64,000 nt of DNA from Cunninghamia lanceolata (GCA_027924645.1 BSBN01000254.1:16872501-16936500); one strand, 5' to 3'; positions 11,182 to 24,159 are shown, numbered from the stretch's first letter. Made by a program: numbers and translations. Notes: generated from the sequence alone by a model not told the origin.

Positions 11182-14100
11182 TTAATCACAACTACCACCA
11201 TCTAGGACTCCCAAATGATCTCTTAGATACTCAAAGCTTTCTTTTCCTAATGGCTTGGTGAAGATCTCTGCATGCTGATCTTCAAACCTGCAAAATTCCA
11301 AAAAGATTTCTCCATTGTTGATTAGTTCTTTAATGAAGTGATATCTTGTTTCTATATGTTTGCTTCTCTTATGAAAAAATAGATTCTTTGACAATGTTAT
11401 AGTTGATTTGTTGTCACAATAGATCTTTGTTGCTTCTTCTTTTTCTTTTATGAGTTCTTTCAACTTTCTTCTCATCCAAACTACTTGACATGATGCACCT
11501 GTGGCTACTACATACTCTGCTTCACCTTATGAAAAAGTGACAATTGGTTGTTTCTTTGAAGCCCACGCTACTACACCTATTCTAAAATGAAAATTATAAC
11601 TAGATGTGCTCTTCATCTCATCAATGCTCCTGTAAAATCACTGTCAGGGTGTCCTATGAGCTTGAAATCATTTGATGTTAGGTACTGAATACCATAGTTC
11701 CTTCTTCCATTCACATACCTAAGAATTCTCTTCCCTTCTTTCTAATGAGAGTCCCTTGGAGACTCCATGAACCTTGAAATAAGAATAACTACATATATTA
11801 TGTTAGGCCTTGTGGTTGTTAAATACATGAGGCTTCCAACAAGTCATTTATACAAAGTTAGATAAATGTTGGCTCCTTTATCATCCTTGCTTAATTTCAA
11901 CCTTGTCACAATTGGTGTTGGAGTTGATTTACAATTTGCCATGTTAAACCTTCTCAAAATGTCATTTGCATATTTGGTTTGCGAGATTAATATACTATTA
12001 TCACTTTAGTTTACCTCAATGCCAAGAAAATATTTCATGAGACCTAAATCAGCCATTTCAAACTCCTTTACCATAGCTCTTTTGAACAAGTCAATTGCCA
12101 AATCTCCCATGAATATCAAATCATAAACATATAAGAAAACAATTATGATCAAGCCTTGCTTATTCATCATGGTATATAATGTAGGCTCATTGTTACACCT
12201 ATTGAAGCCATTTTTTGAAATCTTAGAGTCAACTCTTCTATACCAAGCTCTTGGGGCTTGCCTGAGTCAATAGAGTGCCTTTTTCAGTTTGTAGACTTTG
12301 TCTTCTTGACTCAAAATCTCATACCCAGGTGAATGCTCCACATAAACTTCTTCTTGAAGATAACCATTCAAAAAAGATGATTTCACATCCATTTGGTAAA
12401 CTGACCATTTTTTTGAGCTGCTATTGCAAGTATAGTTCTCACCATGTCTAATCAAGATACTAGAGCAAACTTCTCATTGTAATCAACCTTGGGCTATTGT
12501 GAATATTATTTTTCCACTACTCTTGCTTTATGTTTTTGAACATCACCATTTACATCTAATTTGGTTTTGTAAACCCACTTCACTCCTATGACATCTTTGT
12601 CTTTTGGAAGACGCAATAACTCCCATGTTTGATTATTTTCAATTGCATCAATTTCTTCATCCATTGCATTTACCCATTTTTCATGTTTGATTGCATCTTC
12701 CTAATGAATTGGATCTTCTACTTGTGAATAAAATGCAAAAAGAGAAATCAGGCAAGCATTATTCTCACCTTCTTTTTGCTAATAATTGTCTCTTAAAATC
12801 CTAAATTTTTTTCTTCTTTTAAACTTGCCAATGTTGGATTTGACATATCACTTGCACTAGAACTTGTGGAAAGTAGACTTGATGATCCTACACCTTGATT
12901 GCCACTTGTAGATGGTGTTTCTTGTACATTTGAATGAGTGGATTCTAGAATGTGTGGTGTTTTCCTTACACTTGATGATGGTATCAATTTTTGACCACTT
13001 TGGTGAGCTTTAATAGGCATGGAAGGAGTCACATTTGATGGAGTACCTGCTGGTATAAAAGCTTCTCTATCCTCTTGTGGTAAGTTGGCTGCTATATTCA
13101 CTATTTTCTCCAAACTTCCATCCCATGCTTGATATTATATAAATTGCACTTGTCTGATGATTATAAATTTTTTGGTTATTGGATTGTATAGTTTGTATGC
13201 CTTGGATTCATCACTATAATCAACAAATATACACTTTTCTCCTTTGTTATCTAATTTTCTTCTCAACTCATCTGACATATGTGCATATGCCACACATCCA
13301 AATACTCTCATGTGAGTGTCATTATGTTTTCTTCTCGTCCATGTGTCTCCAGGAATCATATTCATTACACAATTAGTTGGACACCTATTCATAATATATG
13401 TTTCACAAGCTACAGCTTTAGCCCAATATTCATTTGTCAAATGCTTTTCTTTTAACATGCTTCTTGCCATTTCCATGATTGTTATATTTTTCCTTTCAAC
13501 TACCCCATTTTGTTCAGGTGTGTATCTAGTTGTGAGTTTCTTGTGAATCCCATGGTCTTTGAAAAAATTTAGAAATTCATTTGAGATGTATTCACCGCAT
13601 CTATCTGTTCTCAATGCTTTGATGTAGTACTCACTGGTTTGCTTCTCAACAAGTACCTTGAATTGATGGAAGTAATCAAACACTTCATTCTTTTTCCTTA
13701 GAAAGTAGACCCATGTTTTCCATGAATAGTTGTCAATGAAGGTCAAAAAGTAGTAGCTTCCACCAATTGAGGGTGTTTGCATAGGTCCACAAAAATATGA
13801 ATGCACAATCTCCAAAGGTGTATTTGCTCTAATTGACTTGCTGGTTGGAAATGTCTCTCTATGTTGCTTTCCCAAGATGCATCATTCACATACTCTTTTT
13901 GGTTTCTCTATTAATGGAAAACCCCTTACCATACTCTTACTATGAAGCAGATTTAGACCTCCAAAGTTGAGATGCCCAAATCTTATATGCCATAACCAAT
14001 TTTCATCTTTTATTTATGCTTGAAAGATGGTTTGTGTAACTGCTCCAACTTCTTCTTTATCCTCTTGTGGGTTCATTGTGGGTTGTGCTTAAGCATATTC

Positions 14101-15449
14101 CACATTCAAATCTAGCTTAATCTTTAGGGGAAATATTCCATTTCTTGTAATTTGGACTTTTACAATAAGCTAGTTACTTGGAAATTTATCCAAAATAATG
14201 CATTCTCTATTTTTGAAAAAGACTTTATAACCCTTTTAAACAAGCTACCCAATACTCGTTAGATTGTGTTTTAGACCAGGCACAAAATACACATATGAAA
14301 TATACTTCTTCTCCCCCTGTTTAGTTAGAATGTTGATGTTTCCATTACCCGTGACTGACACTTTTTTGTCATTCCACAATGTGACATCTGATTTTACACT
14401 CTCATCAAAGATTTGAAAACATTTCTAGGTTCCCGATCATGTGATTGCTACAACATGAGTCTAAGAACCATACACTCTTTTTATTCTCTTGTGCTACATT
14501 GCATGTTATGAACATATTACTCTTATTTTGATTTTCTTTTGTCAATTTTGTATTTGCTTTCATAAAATCATATTGCTTCTTTCTATAATCATTTGAATAA
14601 TGCCCATAGTTCTTACAATAATGACATCGGATTTGAGATTTGTCCTACCTTTGACCTTGTGGCTGATTTTGAGATGGGTTTGGACTTGAGTTTTTGCTGC
14701 TACCTCTTCCACTTGAGCTTGATGGGCTGCTTCTTCTATCTCTTTAAAAATTCCTTCCTCTACCTTTGAAATTAGATCTGATTGAAACTTGTGACTTGAA
14801 TACATGCTCCAATGAGGTGTTTGCTGACCTATTTAGCCTATGTTCATGTGATATGAGAGATGCATGGAGCTCATTAGCTAAAACCTATGAGAGGTTCTTT
14901 ATTTCCCCTATGGCTACAACAATTGACTTAAATTTTGTGGACAAACTCCCTAGAATATTTTTAACCACTCTCCTATCATCAAGAGTCTCACCATGTGATC
15001 TAATTTGATTTCCCAGTCCAATAATTTGAGTGAAGAATGACTCTATTGATTCATTTTACTTAATGCAAATTGTTTCAAAATCCCTTCTCAACATTTGCAA
15101 CTTAGTTGTCTTAACCTTTGCCAAACCTTGATATGTTGTTTGAAGAGTATCGCATGCCTGTTTAGACTTTGTTGTTGCTACAATCCTTGGAAAAATTACT
15201 CTCATGCATTCATTGGAAGATGTAAAAGAGAGATTTGGAGTCCTTTCTATTATCCCTCAACAAATCTTTCTCTACTTGTGTCAAAGCATTGTAAGCTACT
15301 ATATCAGCTGGTTCTACAAATCCATTCTCAACAAGCTCCCAAATATCTCGAGAACAAAACAGTCCTCTCATGGTGATTGTCCAGTAGTCATAATACTTGC
15401 CGTTAAATTGTGGAATTTGAGGGTTTATTAATCTTGTGCTTGCTGCCAT
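11182..15449 (-). pseudogene. Copia-3 gag-pol, heavily broken
   Basis: The best-preserved stretches on the minus strand are the Gag start at 15449-15210 (opening MAASTRLINPQIPQFNGKYY), a zinc-knuckle region near 14600-14560, the integrase core at 13875-13135 ([33 protein letters not shown]), an acidic linker at 13113-12793, RT at 12455-12267 and below (YQMDVKSSFLNGYLQEEVYV), and the RNase H end at 11475-11182 (ATKIYCDNKSTITLSKN, AEIFTKPLGKESFEYL). The order is the normal Copia one, with integrase before RT. Frames change many times and stops are frequent, so no functional product is expected. It differs clearly from Copia-1 and Copia-2 in sequence. Confidence 0.9.
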
Positions 15450-15562
15450 TGTTGATAGTGATAACCTACTCTAAAATCCTTGCTTCTTGATAAACCTTTA
15501 CTTGATAAGTTCTTGAAGAACCTTGGTTGAAATGTGATTGCTAGAGAACCTTCACCTCATGA

Positions 15563-15579
15563 CCATGGATCTGATACCA
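15563..15579 (-). other. Copia-3 primer binding site
   Basis: The minus strand reads TGGTATCAGATCCATGG just after the LTR end, a longer initiator-Met tRNA complement. It fixes the internal edge of the 5' LTR at 15582. Confidence 0.85.
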
Positions 15580-15581
15580 GG

Positions 15582-15907
15582 TGAAGAAAAAAGGTAGAGG
15601 ATAAAGGGGCATCAGTAAAATTAAAACTTCTACATATTACAATAGGGGCATCAGTAGTCACTAAGAATATTAAAGAAGATATTAAGAGGTATGCACATGG
15701 TCTTCCTTTTTGATACACTAGACAAGGGAGGCCATACCTCACACCATACATTCTATAGAAATATTAATGAATAAAGGATAGAGAATAAAGAGGGCAGATT
15801 GAAGATGAGAGAGGTCAGTTTTTGTTTGCAAAAGTCTTCAACATTCAAGAGGAAATAGTATTTAGTCTACTGCATTCATCATAAGTAGTTGGGATTACAT
15901 TCTAATA
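15582..15907 (-). repeat. Copia-3 5' LTR, internally deleted (326 bp)
   Basis: It matches the body and both tips of the 614-bp left LTR but lacks about 290 bp next to its primer-site end. A ggggcatcag word occurs twice close together (15606 and about 15645), which may mark the deletion junction. Confidence 0.75.
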
Positions 15908-16870
15908 GGTCAACCATCTACAATTGTGAGGAGGAAAAGAATATTCTTAAATAGAGTGTCAGGTTATAAAGGACATCAAGAACTATTTGAATGAGATCTC
16001 AAAGCTGGAGGAGAATTTCATAACTTTAGCACCTAGTAGGAACATTATTAGAGTTTTCTAGTGTTCCTAGAACTATCCAATCTTCTGATTTCCTTTTATT
16101 CTCTTTATTATCCCATATCATCTTATAACTTGTTCTTAGGATGCTTGACTTCATTGAAAGATTTCAGAGATTTCCAAGTGACTTGGAACTATGCGATCTC
16201 TTTGAACTATGTTATGTCAGGAATTTGGAGGTCAATTTGAACTATTGGGAATTTTTCAATGTTTTGGGAATTGTCCAATTTGCTGATTTCTTTTGCAAAG
16301 AATGTGAAGTGTTGAATTTTTTCAGGAATTTCTACATCACTCAGAAGTACCAAATAAGTGTTAAAGTTTGTCAGGTATTTACACATCACTTGGAACTACC
16401 AAATCACTTGTAAAGAATCACTTCCATTAGTATTTTAGAACTTAAACACTGACGGGGAACTTTTTAGGAATTAAGAGGGCACTTGGAACTTGTCATAGTT
16501 TTACTAAGAACCAAGAATATTTCAATTTTTTCACATCTTCTTGGAACATAGTGAATGTGTGATGCCTTATATTTTAAACATTTTGAGTGTTCCTGGTACA
16601 ATGGAAATCTCTAACTTTGTCTCAAGATAGGCCAAAAACATTGAAAATTTAAAGAACACTTTAGACTTAGAAATTTTTTACAAATCTTGGATAACTGAAG
16701 ACTAGGAAACTATGTCCTTGATTGATTTGAATTAGGAAATAACTCCAAAAGTGACTACCAAAAACAAAAAAATAGGAATCAAATCGCAACAAAACTAAGT
16801 TGAACCTACAAATATTTTTGGTCGATACATGATTGTCTATGAACCTGGATGCTCTTGCATCAAACACACT
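15908..16870. other. Unassigned AT-rich stretch
   Basis: Past the ggtca duplication there is no domain, LTR edge or primer site I can name. Words such as ttggaact recur loosely at irregular spacing between 16070 and 16480. The 90-codon open stretch at 16141-16413 has no recognisable motif and I do not call it a gene. Confidence 0.4.
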
Positions 16871-18869
16871 TGGTAAAAAGTTTTTATGTGTTGTCATTGA
16901 TATCAACTCAATATGTGTCAACCTAAGGTCAGAGATAATAAAGTGGATGGATAATGGAATATTTGAGAGAGATGGTTTGACTCAGGTCAGCATGGTTAAG
17001 GTAGGTTAATTGGGAAGACCTAACAGATGAAGGAAAAATGTCTAAGTATGAGAAAGAATGATAACCATCCTAAGCTCTAAGTATGATGTGGAGGTAAGTA
17101 CATATGTTCTAACATATTTCTAGCATGCCTACATTAATATCCTACCATTTTGGTGTACCGTACATAGAAAAAAGTTATAGAAGTTTGGCTAAGGCTTTCA
17201 CAGTGTATATCCTAAGGTAGAATTATAGTATTTTGGTCTGCATTCCTCCGTAGAGAAAGATTTAGTATTGCAATTTAGAAGATAATTTAGTTGACATATA
17301 AACATACTATATCTAATCTTTCATCTCATTACACCTTCAGTAGAGAAAATTATAAGTGGTAGAATTCTAGACTGTTATTTGACAGAGTAATGCAATGATG
17401 GAGACCTGTTGGAATGCTTTGCATTCCTCTGGAAGTGAATTTGTGCCCATATGGTATTGGTAATATGTTCAAAGATGTGTAATGCATGCTTCCTTATAGT
17501 ATCAAATGTTCTTATGGTCCGCAAGGTTAGCTTTCAAGTGACAAAATTAATACAGACAATTCCAAATGTAGAGTATTCTATAGAACACACCTTTGACTAC
17601 TTGCAGAAGATGGAGAAGGTATATATCAAATATATGAGTGTTTGTGGAGAGTCTACATGCTTCATAATAAATCAAGTTTAAACTACATGCAAGTTTCTCT
17701 TATTTCCTATAGCGCACAAGGTGTTCAATTCACCTTGAGTTATGTGTATACATGAATGTTGATCATAGTGCAATTGAGTCATATGTCTCCGCATTCCTCT
17801 AAAAATGATAGATATGGTAGTGAAGATCTAAGAGTATGTTCATAATGTTGTACAAGTTCATTTATGAATATTTATTTGACTCAGTGGTCTGCAATGTAAT
17901 ATCCTAAGTTTTGATGTGTCACAGTCAGTCCAGATTGCCATGTTTTCATCAGTTCAACATGTTTCTTGTTTTGCAGTTGCATATATTGTTTAGATACTTC
18001 AGGAGAATAGTGTATGGATAGTGTTGAGAGGATACATGGTTTAAATATTAGTATGCATAATGTTTTTGGCTTCTCCCTGATAATGTGAAGATGGTCAATT
18101 AGAAGTGGTACTATTATTTGGACCGATAGTTCAATTTCCTTCATATGAGGTGGATCCTGATTAATTATTTTGGCATAGAAGGATGTGTTGTGATGCATTT
18201 TGGGTCCTATTGTGATGTGTTGTGATTCAAAACCTATTCACTCTCCATATTGTATATGTTTAATGTTGACCTGTGGAGAATCACACGTTTCATCTAAAGG
18301 TCTTTTTAATGCCAACCTAATTAATGTTTTTGAGATGTTGTGGAGGATATATTTAGAAGAAAAAAATCATGTGTAGAATAGATGAGTGGATGTGAATGTG
18401 ATCAAATAGAATGAGCAATATGAAGTGTGCAAAGTCGATATGACAGAGTAATTGTGTAGAAAAGAGGATTGCAACATCAGCATAAGTCAGATGTTTCTTC
18501 CATAGTAGTTCATAGTTATGATATCATTGGAATTATTTGTGGCACTGAGCTTTCTTCAAGGAGTAGTAGCTTCCTTGGATTGTATCTGTAAAAAAAGTCT
18601 ACAAAGAGTTGTCACTTCCTAGGATTGTAGCCCTAAAACAATGTTGTAAACATTTATAGCAATGAGCATTATATTGTGAGCTAACACTCACCACAGTTTT
18701 TCCTAATTTGGGTTTTCCATGTAAAAATCCTACTGTCATTGTGTTCATAAATGTTTTCCATGTTTTATTTTTTGTTCTCTAAGTAAATAAATCTTATTTG
18801 CAAATAAAGTAGTTAAGTTTTAGTAGATGTTGATTCACCCCTCCTCTCACCATTTCATTGTGTTCAACA
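16871..18869 (+). repeat. C2 element 5' LTR (same family as C1)
   Basis: It ends TTCAACA at 18869, directly before attggtattagagc, a slightly mutated primer site. Blocks through its 3' half match the C1 5' LTR (50445-51985): the aacactcac block, the gggttttccat block, the tagtagcttcct block and the ggcttctccc block. Near 16890 it carries gttgtcattgatatcaac, as C1 does at its start. The left limit is uncertain by a few tens of bases. Confidence 0.7.
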
Positions 18870-18921
18870 ATTGGTATTAGAGCTAAGTGCCTTTGAGAAG
18901 CCTAATAGATAAGGTAGATCC
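18870..18921 (+). other. C2 primer site and leader, interrupted by B
   Basis: The primer site and 50 bp of leader end in ggtagatcc at 18921, where the B LTR begins. The leader resumes at 50371 with gatcc and continues ttgaacacatggaatctaaa, which matches the C1 leader at 52036-52070. The shared gatcc is therefore the target duplication of B. Confidence 0.85.
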
Positions 18922-20049
18922 TGTTGGCAAGAGACACTGTGTGGCTTCATAAGTGTTTTCATTGATGGCAACAAAGTCTATCCCACACATCCACAGTACA
19001 TAGTATGCGTATACCAAAAGTCAGATTGAAGACTATTTTGGTCCAGTGAACAAGAACAAAGTATGTAACAAGGTCTGACAATTAGGTCTAGATCTCTTAG
19101 ATGGTGTAACTCAGTAAGTTACAGACTTGGACAAGTCAAGAGGGGTATCATGACTATTGTATTCTAGATATTTAGCCTCCGATGATAAAGTATGGAAAAA
19201 ATATGAGCATCTGAGTGTTGGGTTCCAATCAGATAGAGCAGATAGAAGAAGAACTGACTAGTAGAGTATCAGACTTGAATCCAGATGTGTAAAAGGTCTT
19301 GATCAAGCAATTTGTGAGATTATGCACTGTTGGTTGACATGATTAATGACTTCTATGCCTATGTTTTTGATACACATCACAAATCAAGCATGGATTCAAC
19401 CAATAGATCAGTAACTTGCAAATATCTTGAGTGTTCTTATTGCCGACTAGAAAGTTGATGAGAATCCTTGATGCAGATATATATACCAGATGGACTCTAG
19501 CATGTAAGGGTGTGTAGAAAAAGTAAGAAGTAATAAGGTGTGAAGTAAAGCAGGGATAACTATGGGAACAACAATTCAAGTTTGGTATGTGACTGAACAA
19601 CAACATTGAACAAAGGAAGAATGAAGTGCATTAGATCAGTATATTGTGCCTAACTGAAACTGAACTCTTGCATTTGTAGATGCTTGTCATTAGTTCAAAC
19701 ACTTGATTATCTTCTATAAGTTCTGTAGGCAGTGGGCCTCTTGTGAGAAGTGTGCTCAAGCAGTGAGCCCTAATTAGCAAGTGCCATTTTGTAATCCTTT
19801 ATTCTTTTAATAGAGAATACAATCTTGGGTTAGTCACCCCATGGTTTTTCCCTTAACCAAGTTTTCCATGTTAAAATCTTGGTGTCATATGTGTTAATAT
19901 GTTTCTGCTCTTAAATTATTGCATTATACTTCCATGATTGAATTATTATTATGTTGTTAAAATACAAGAAGGATTTAATTGTTTAAATAAAAGAAAGTTT
20001 TGTGATAACTGATTCACCCCCCTCTCAGTTATTTGCCTTGTTTCCAACA
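18922..20049 (+). repeat. Family B 5' LTR, 1,128 bp
   Basis: It begins TGTTGGCAAGAGACACTG and ends CCAACA. The first 90 bases match 49220 onward, and the 3' third matches Copia-1. The primer site after it is decayed (tgttatcagag instead of tggtatcagag). Confidence 0.9.
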
Positions 20050-20114
20050 ATTGTTATCAGAGAAAGGTTCCTCTGAACAAAGCCTAACAGCTTGAGCAAG
20101 ATTTGGGAGTCTCA

Positions 20115-20425
20115 ATGGATGCATATGGTATAAAGGAACAACTTCAGTCTGCCCTAGATGATCTTGAACAATCCCACTCTGAAGTCAATAATTTGAGAGA
20201 AAGACTCAAACAAGCTGATGAATTCATAAATGAGCTAAAAGAAAAACTTAGTATTTCTGTGAAAAAGAGAAAGGAACTACTTCAAAAATTAGCCAATCAG
20301 AGTGAAGCCAATGATACTAATGAAGATCTGAATGAGAAAAATAAGTTATGTGACAAGTTGTCAAAAGAAGTCATTATGGTAAGGCATGAAATGGAATCAG
20401 GGGTTATGAGATTTGCCCAAGAAAC
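20115..20425 (+). pseudogene. Family B Gag-like protein, N-terminal coiled coil
   Basis: From the first ATG (20115) there is an open frame of about 100 residues rich in Glu, Lys, Leu, Asn and Asp. Heptad-like runs such as LQSALDDLEQSHSEVNNL and LRERLKQADEFINELKEKL predict a long coiled coil. It is cut at 20425, where the plus Gypsy LTR begins, and codons after that point belong to the LTR. The rest of the protein, with its zinc knuckle, lies beyond the insert at 44746-45112. C1 has a comparable coiled-coil stretch at 52240-52660. By position, just after the primer-site leader, it replaces Gag. A role in particle assembly is inferred. Confidence 0.75.
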
Positions 20426-21544
20426 TGTCGAAAATTCTTATTCTTTGAAACAACGTGATAAAACACATTGCTTCAAAGAGGGGCAAAATGTATACACCAA
20501 AAATTGGCATGAATCTACTTAAATAAATATTTTAAATAGTTATTTCATCCTTAGTATTCTTCTATCATTAAATAAATAAATTCATTTATTTAGTTGATTC
20601 ACTTCCTCTCATTTAATTAAATAAGCACATTTATTTAATTAATTAAAATCAAATTCACCAACTTCATTCTTCTAAAATAATTAAATAATTTTAATTATTT
20701 AATTAAAATCTTTTCTCCTCCTAATTTAAATAAAATGCAAATTTTATTTAAATAAAATAAAAATCCTCACAAAATAAAATATATTTATATATTTTATTTA
20801 TTATTCTCACTTATCTGCAAAAATAAATAAGTAAATCCCTTTTATTTATTTATGCTTTCTATCTCTCCAAAAAATCATTCTTATCTTCCTAAAATAAACT
20901 TTCCTCTTGTCACAAAAGCAAAACTCTGAGTTACAAAAGCAAAAGTTGTTTTAAAACAATTTTAAAGCAAATCCTCTCCTAAATTAGAAAAATAAATTCT
21001 AATTTAAAAGGAAAATCAAATCCTATCCTCATCAAGAGAGGAGTTAACTCAACATAACTACTTTTGGAATGACATGTGTCCTTCTTCTATTGGATGCAAT
21101 TCCTCAACAAGCCTCCACCATTGATCTCTTCTTTTCTTCTCAACCATTGATCTTCCTTCACCTTCTTGTATAAATATAACCTTCTTCTCATCATTTCAAA
21201 TCTGGAGTTTGTGCAAACTTATGCTGCAGGAATCTAAGCATGCCTTTAGCACCCCTATTTCATTTTAGCACTTCATAGCATCCTCCATTTCTGTATTTGA
21301 AACTCATCTTCAAATACCAAAGTATCCTAGCCATTCTTCATTTGTCATCTTCAAACAAGCAAGAAAGCAACAGCTTCTGAGGGCTTCACAATCAAGATCA
21401 AACGAAGATAGGCAAACTACAAAAGATGCAAGGTAAAGGTGAAGGTATCATTTGATTCTTGTTTAATCTTTCCTTTATTTTCATATTTCTGTAGATGTTT
21501 GGGTTTTTGTTATCTTATTGATTAATCCAATTTTCCCCCACACA
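20426..21544 (+). repeat. Gypsy-plus 5' LTR
   Basis: It begins TGTCGAAAATTC and ends CACACA. It shows several differences per 100 bp from the 3' LTR (7 in the first 125). From 20520 to 20850 it holds a row of AT-rich short inverted repeats separated by pyrimidine-rich spacers. A TATA box (tataaatata) stands near 21168. Confidence 0.92.
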
Positions 21545-21546
21545 TT

Positions 21547-23924
21547 TTGTAGCGCAAACTGCAGTCTATTTGATGGTTCATTTCCCAACTAGAAGACAAG
21601 TGCCACCCATTCTCTCATCTACTACACAAAAATGTACCCTTCAAATGGAACGAGTCATGTGAATAGGCATTTCAACAACTAAAAGAATATCTCATGAAAC
21701 CACTGGTATTGATGCCACCAATTCAAGGTAAGCCTCTATTACTGTACATCTTAGCTACACCAACAGCTCTAGGAGCTTTACTTACACAATAGAACTACGA
21801 TGGAAAAGAACAGGCTATCTACTACATCAATCGAACACTCATCAGATACGAACTACAATATACACCTATCAAAAGAGCATGTTTAGCTGTCACCTTCACC
21901 TCACAAAAATGGAGACATTACATGCTATCACACTCTGTTAAATTGGTGGCAAAGATTGATCTGCTGAAATACTTACTTAACAAGGCTGCCTTAACAGGTA
22001 GATTATCAAAATGGGTCATGCTCCTCAGCAAGTTTGATATCGAATATGTGGATAGAAAAGCAATAAAAGGATAAGTGCTTGCAGATCAACTAGCAGATGC
22101 ACCTTTAATGGATAACAACCCCCTAAGCTTCGAATTTCCAGATGAATCTATCTTCGATGTCAACATACCAAACTGGAAAATGTATTTCGATGGCTCATAC
22201 ACACAGCACGGATCGGGGGCAGGTATCTTATTGATAACACCTAATGGTGACACTATACCAAAGTCATACAGGTTAATGTTCCCTTGCACTAACAATGTAG
22301 TGAAATATGAAGCTTTGGTATCGGTATCAAACTGGTAGTTGAGTGAAACATCAAGGAACTCCAAGTCTATGGTGACTCACAACTAGTTATCAATCAAGTG
22401 AATGACGACTACCAAACGAAGGATGAGAAACTGATTCCTTACAAAAGAATGGTAGATGACTTCAAAGAGTATTTCATCAAGATATCTTTCGAACAGATAC
22501 CAAGGATCGAGAATAAAGCTGCAGATGCCATGGCCACAATCGCATCTCTCCTTGACATCCCAGGCAATCAAACATGGTATGAGTTCTTAGTAGAGCTAGT
22601 CTCATGTCCTGCTTATGACACCCCAGATTCCCACATCATATGCCACATCGTAGAAACCAATTCCCCACTCTATGGCAAAATATTTGCCTATCTAAAAGAG
22701 AATACCCTCCCACCTGACCTCTCCAACAACAAGAAAAGAACCTTCATCCGATAGGCATCCCGGTATGCCATTGTCACAAACATCCTATATCGTCAAGGTC
22801 TCGATGGTACCCTCCTTAATTGTCTAGATAGAGAGGAATATCAAATTGCTCTAAGCAAAATTCACGATGGTATATGTAGAACTCACTCTAGTGGTCCTAC
22901 TCTAGCCAAGAAACTCATACGCATGGGATACTACTGGCCAACAATGGAACAAGACTCCTATCATTTTGTGAAAAAGTGCAATAAATGCCAAATCCATGGG
23001 AACCTGATACATGCACCAGTGCAGGAATTATAGCCGTTAACAACTTCTTGGCCTTTCTATCAGTGGGGACTTGACTTAGTGGGCAAGATCCACCCTCCTT
23101 CCTCAAGCGGCCATAAATTCATTATCACTGCCACAGAGTACTTCACAAAGTGGATTGAAGCTATGCCCCTAGCCAACATCACAGGCAAGCAGATTGCCTC
23201 TTTCATCCTGAACTATATCATTTGTCGTTATAGTGTCCCTTCGTCCATCATCACTGATAATGGACGACCCTTCAAAAACCAAGATGTCAGGGAACTATGC
23301 GATAAATTCCATATCCAGCACCGCTTTTCAACCCCATACTACCCTCAAGGTAATGGTCAAGCTGAGGCATCAAATAAAACAATCCTAAAAATCTTAAAGA
23401 AAACTGTCAATGATACTGGCCGCGACTGGCATGTCCAACTGAATCCCATACTATGGGCCTACTGCACAAGCATCCCCACACCTACAGTTGCAACACCATA
23501 CTCCCTAGTTTATGGATCTAAAGCAATCTTGCCCATTGAAGTCAAGATCCCATCTCTGAGAGTTTCACTAAAAGGTCTCATAACTGATGAAGAATATAGA
23601 GTAACCAGACTCCAAGAACTAGAGCTGCTCAAAGAGAGAAGGCAATAGGCCTTTAACCATTTGAAAGCATATCAGCAATGCATGTCCAAAAGTTACAATC
23701 ACAAGGTAAAGCCCCGGGTCTTCCAGGTTGGTGATCTAGTCCTAAGAGAAAATCTAAGAAATCAACAAGATCATGAAAAGAAAGGAAAATTTGAACCAAA
23801 CTGTTTAGGTCCCTATGTCGTCATTCTAGCTTATGGATCGGGGGCATATGAACTGGCCACATCTAAAGGTGAACTATTCGATGATCCTATCAACAACATG
23901 CACCTTCGCAAGTTCTACACCTGA
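21547..23924 (+). pseudogene. pol: Gypsy-plus pol: RT end, RNase H, second RNase H, integrase
   Basis: One frame runs from about 21547 to 22320 and another from about 22320 to the TGA at 23924, so there is a single frameshift. The first part reads the RT thumb and the native RNase H (QAIYYINRTL, PIKRACLAVTF). A second RNase H follows (WKMYFDGSYTQHGSGAGILL, then VYGDSQLVINQV in the other frame), as in Tat elements. The integrase has its zinc finger near CNKCQIHG, catalytic motifs TATEYFTKW and ITDNGRPF, and Glu in GNGQAEASNK, followed by a C-terminal domain ending HLRKFYT. In-frame stops include TAG at 21664, 22752 and 23646; each sits where Gln is expected. Without gag, protease and RT it cannot act alone. 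Confidence 0.92.
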
Positions 23925-24019
23925 AAACCCTAATGTAAGGGAGTCCTAAAAAATACAAAAAAATTGAAAAAGTGATCAAAAACAAAAAAATCAAAAAATT
24001 GGAAAAATAACAAACAAAT

Positions 24020-24155
24020 CGTCCTATGGTGAAAACCTGGAAAACAGGTGCCTAGGATAGGTACCATGGTAAAAACCTGGCAAACAGGCATCATACGTAC
24101 TCTTGGCTTCCGTGCAAATAAAAGCAAGTAGTGAAAACCTGGTAAACATGCGCTA
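24020..24155 (+). repeat. Three copies of a gaaaacctgg-aaacagg motif
   Basis: Motif copies at about 24030, 24069 and 24131 share gaaaacctggnaaacagg with 40-60 bp spacing, just after the integrase stop. Element D has the same motif twice in reverse orientation at 62600-62670, which links the two elements. Confidence 0.7.
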
Positions 24156-24159
24156 TTCT

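Larger units (their letters stand above)
10561..15907 (-). mobile_element. Copia-3, decayed minus-strand Copia
   Basis: Read on the minus strand: 5' LTR at 15582-15907, primer site, gag, protease, integrase, RT, RNase H, PPT and 3' LTR at 10561-11174. Five-base target duplications ggtca flank it at 10556-10560 and 15908-15912. The pol is full of stops and frameshifts. The LTRs have clearly different lengths, so this is an old insertion. Confidence 0.88.

Noticed and set aside
16141..16413. 90-codon plus-strand open stretch with repeated Phe, Leu, Glu
   Set aside because: No motif, no promoter context, and a comparable antisense frame is open over the same bases.
20103..20114. Earlier start for family B Gag-like protein at 20103
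   Set aside because: The codon is TTG; the first ATG is 20115.
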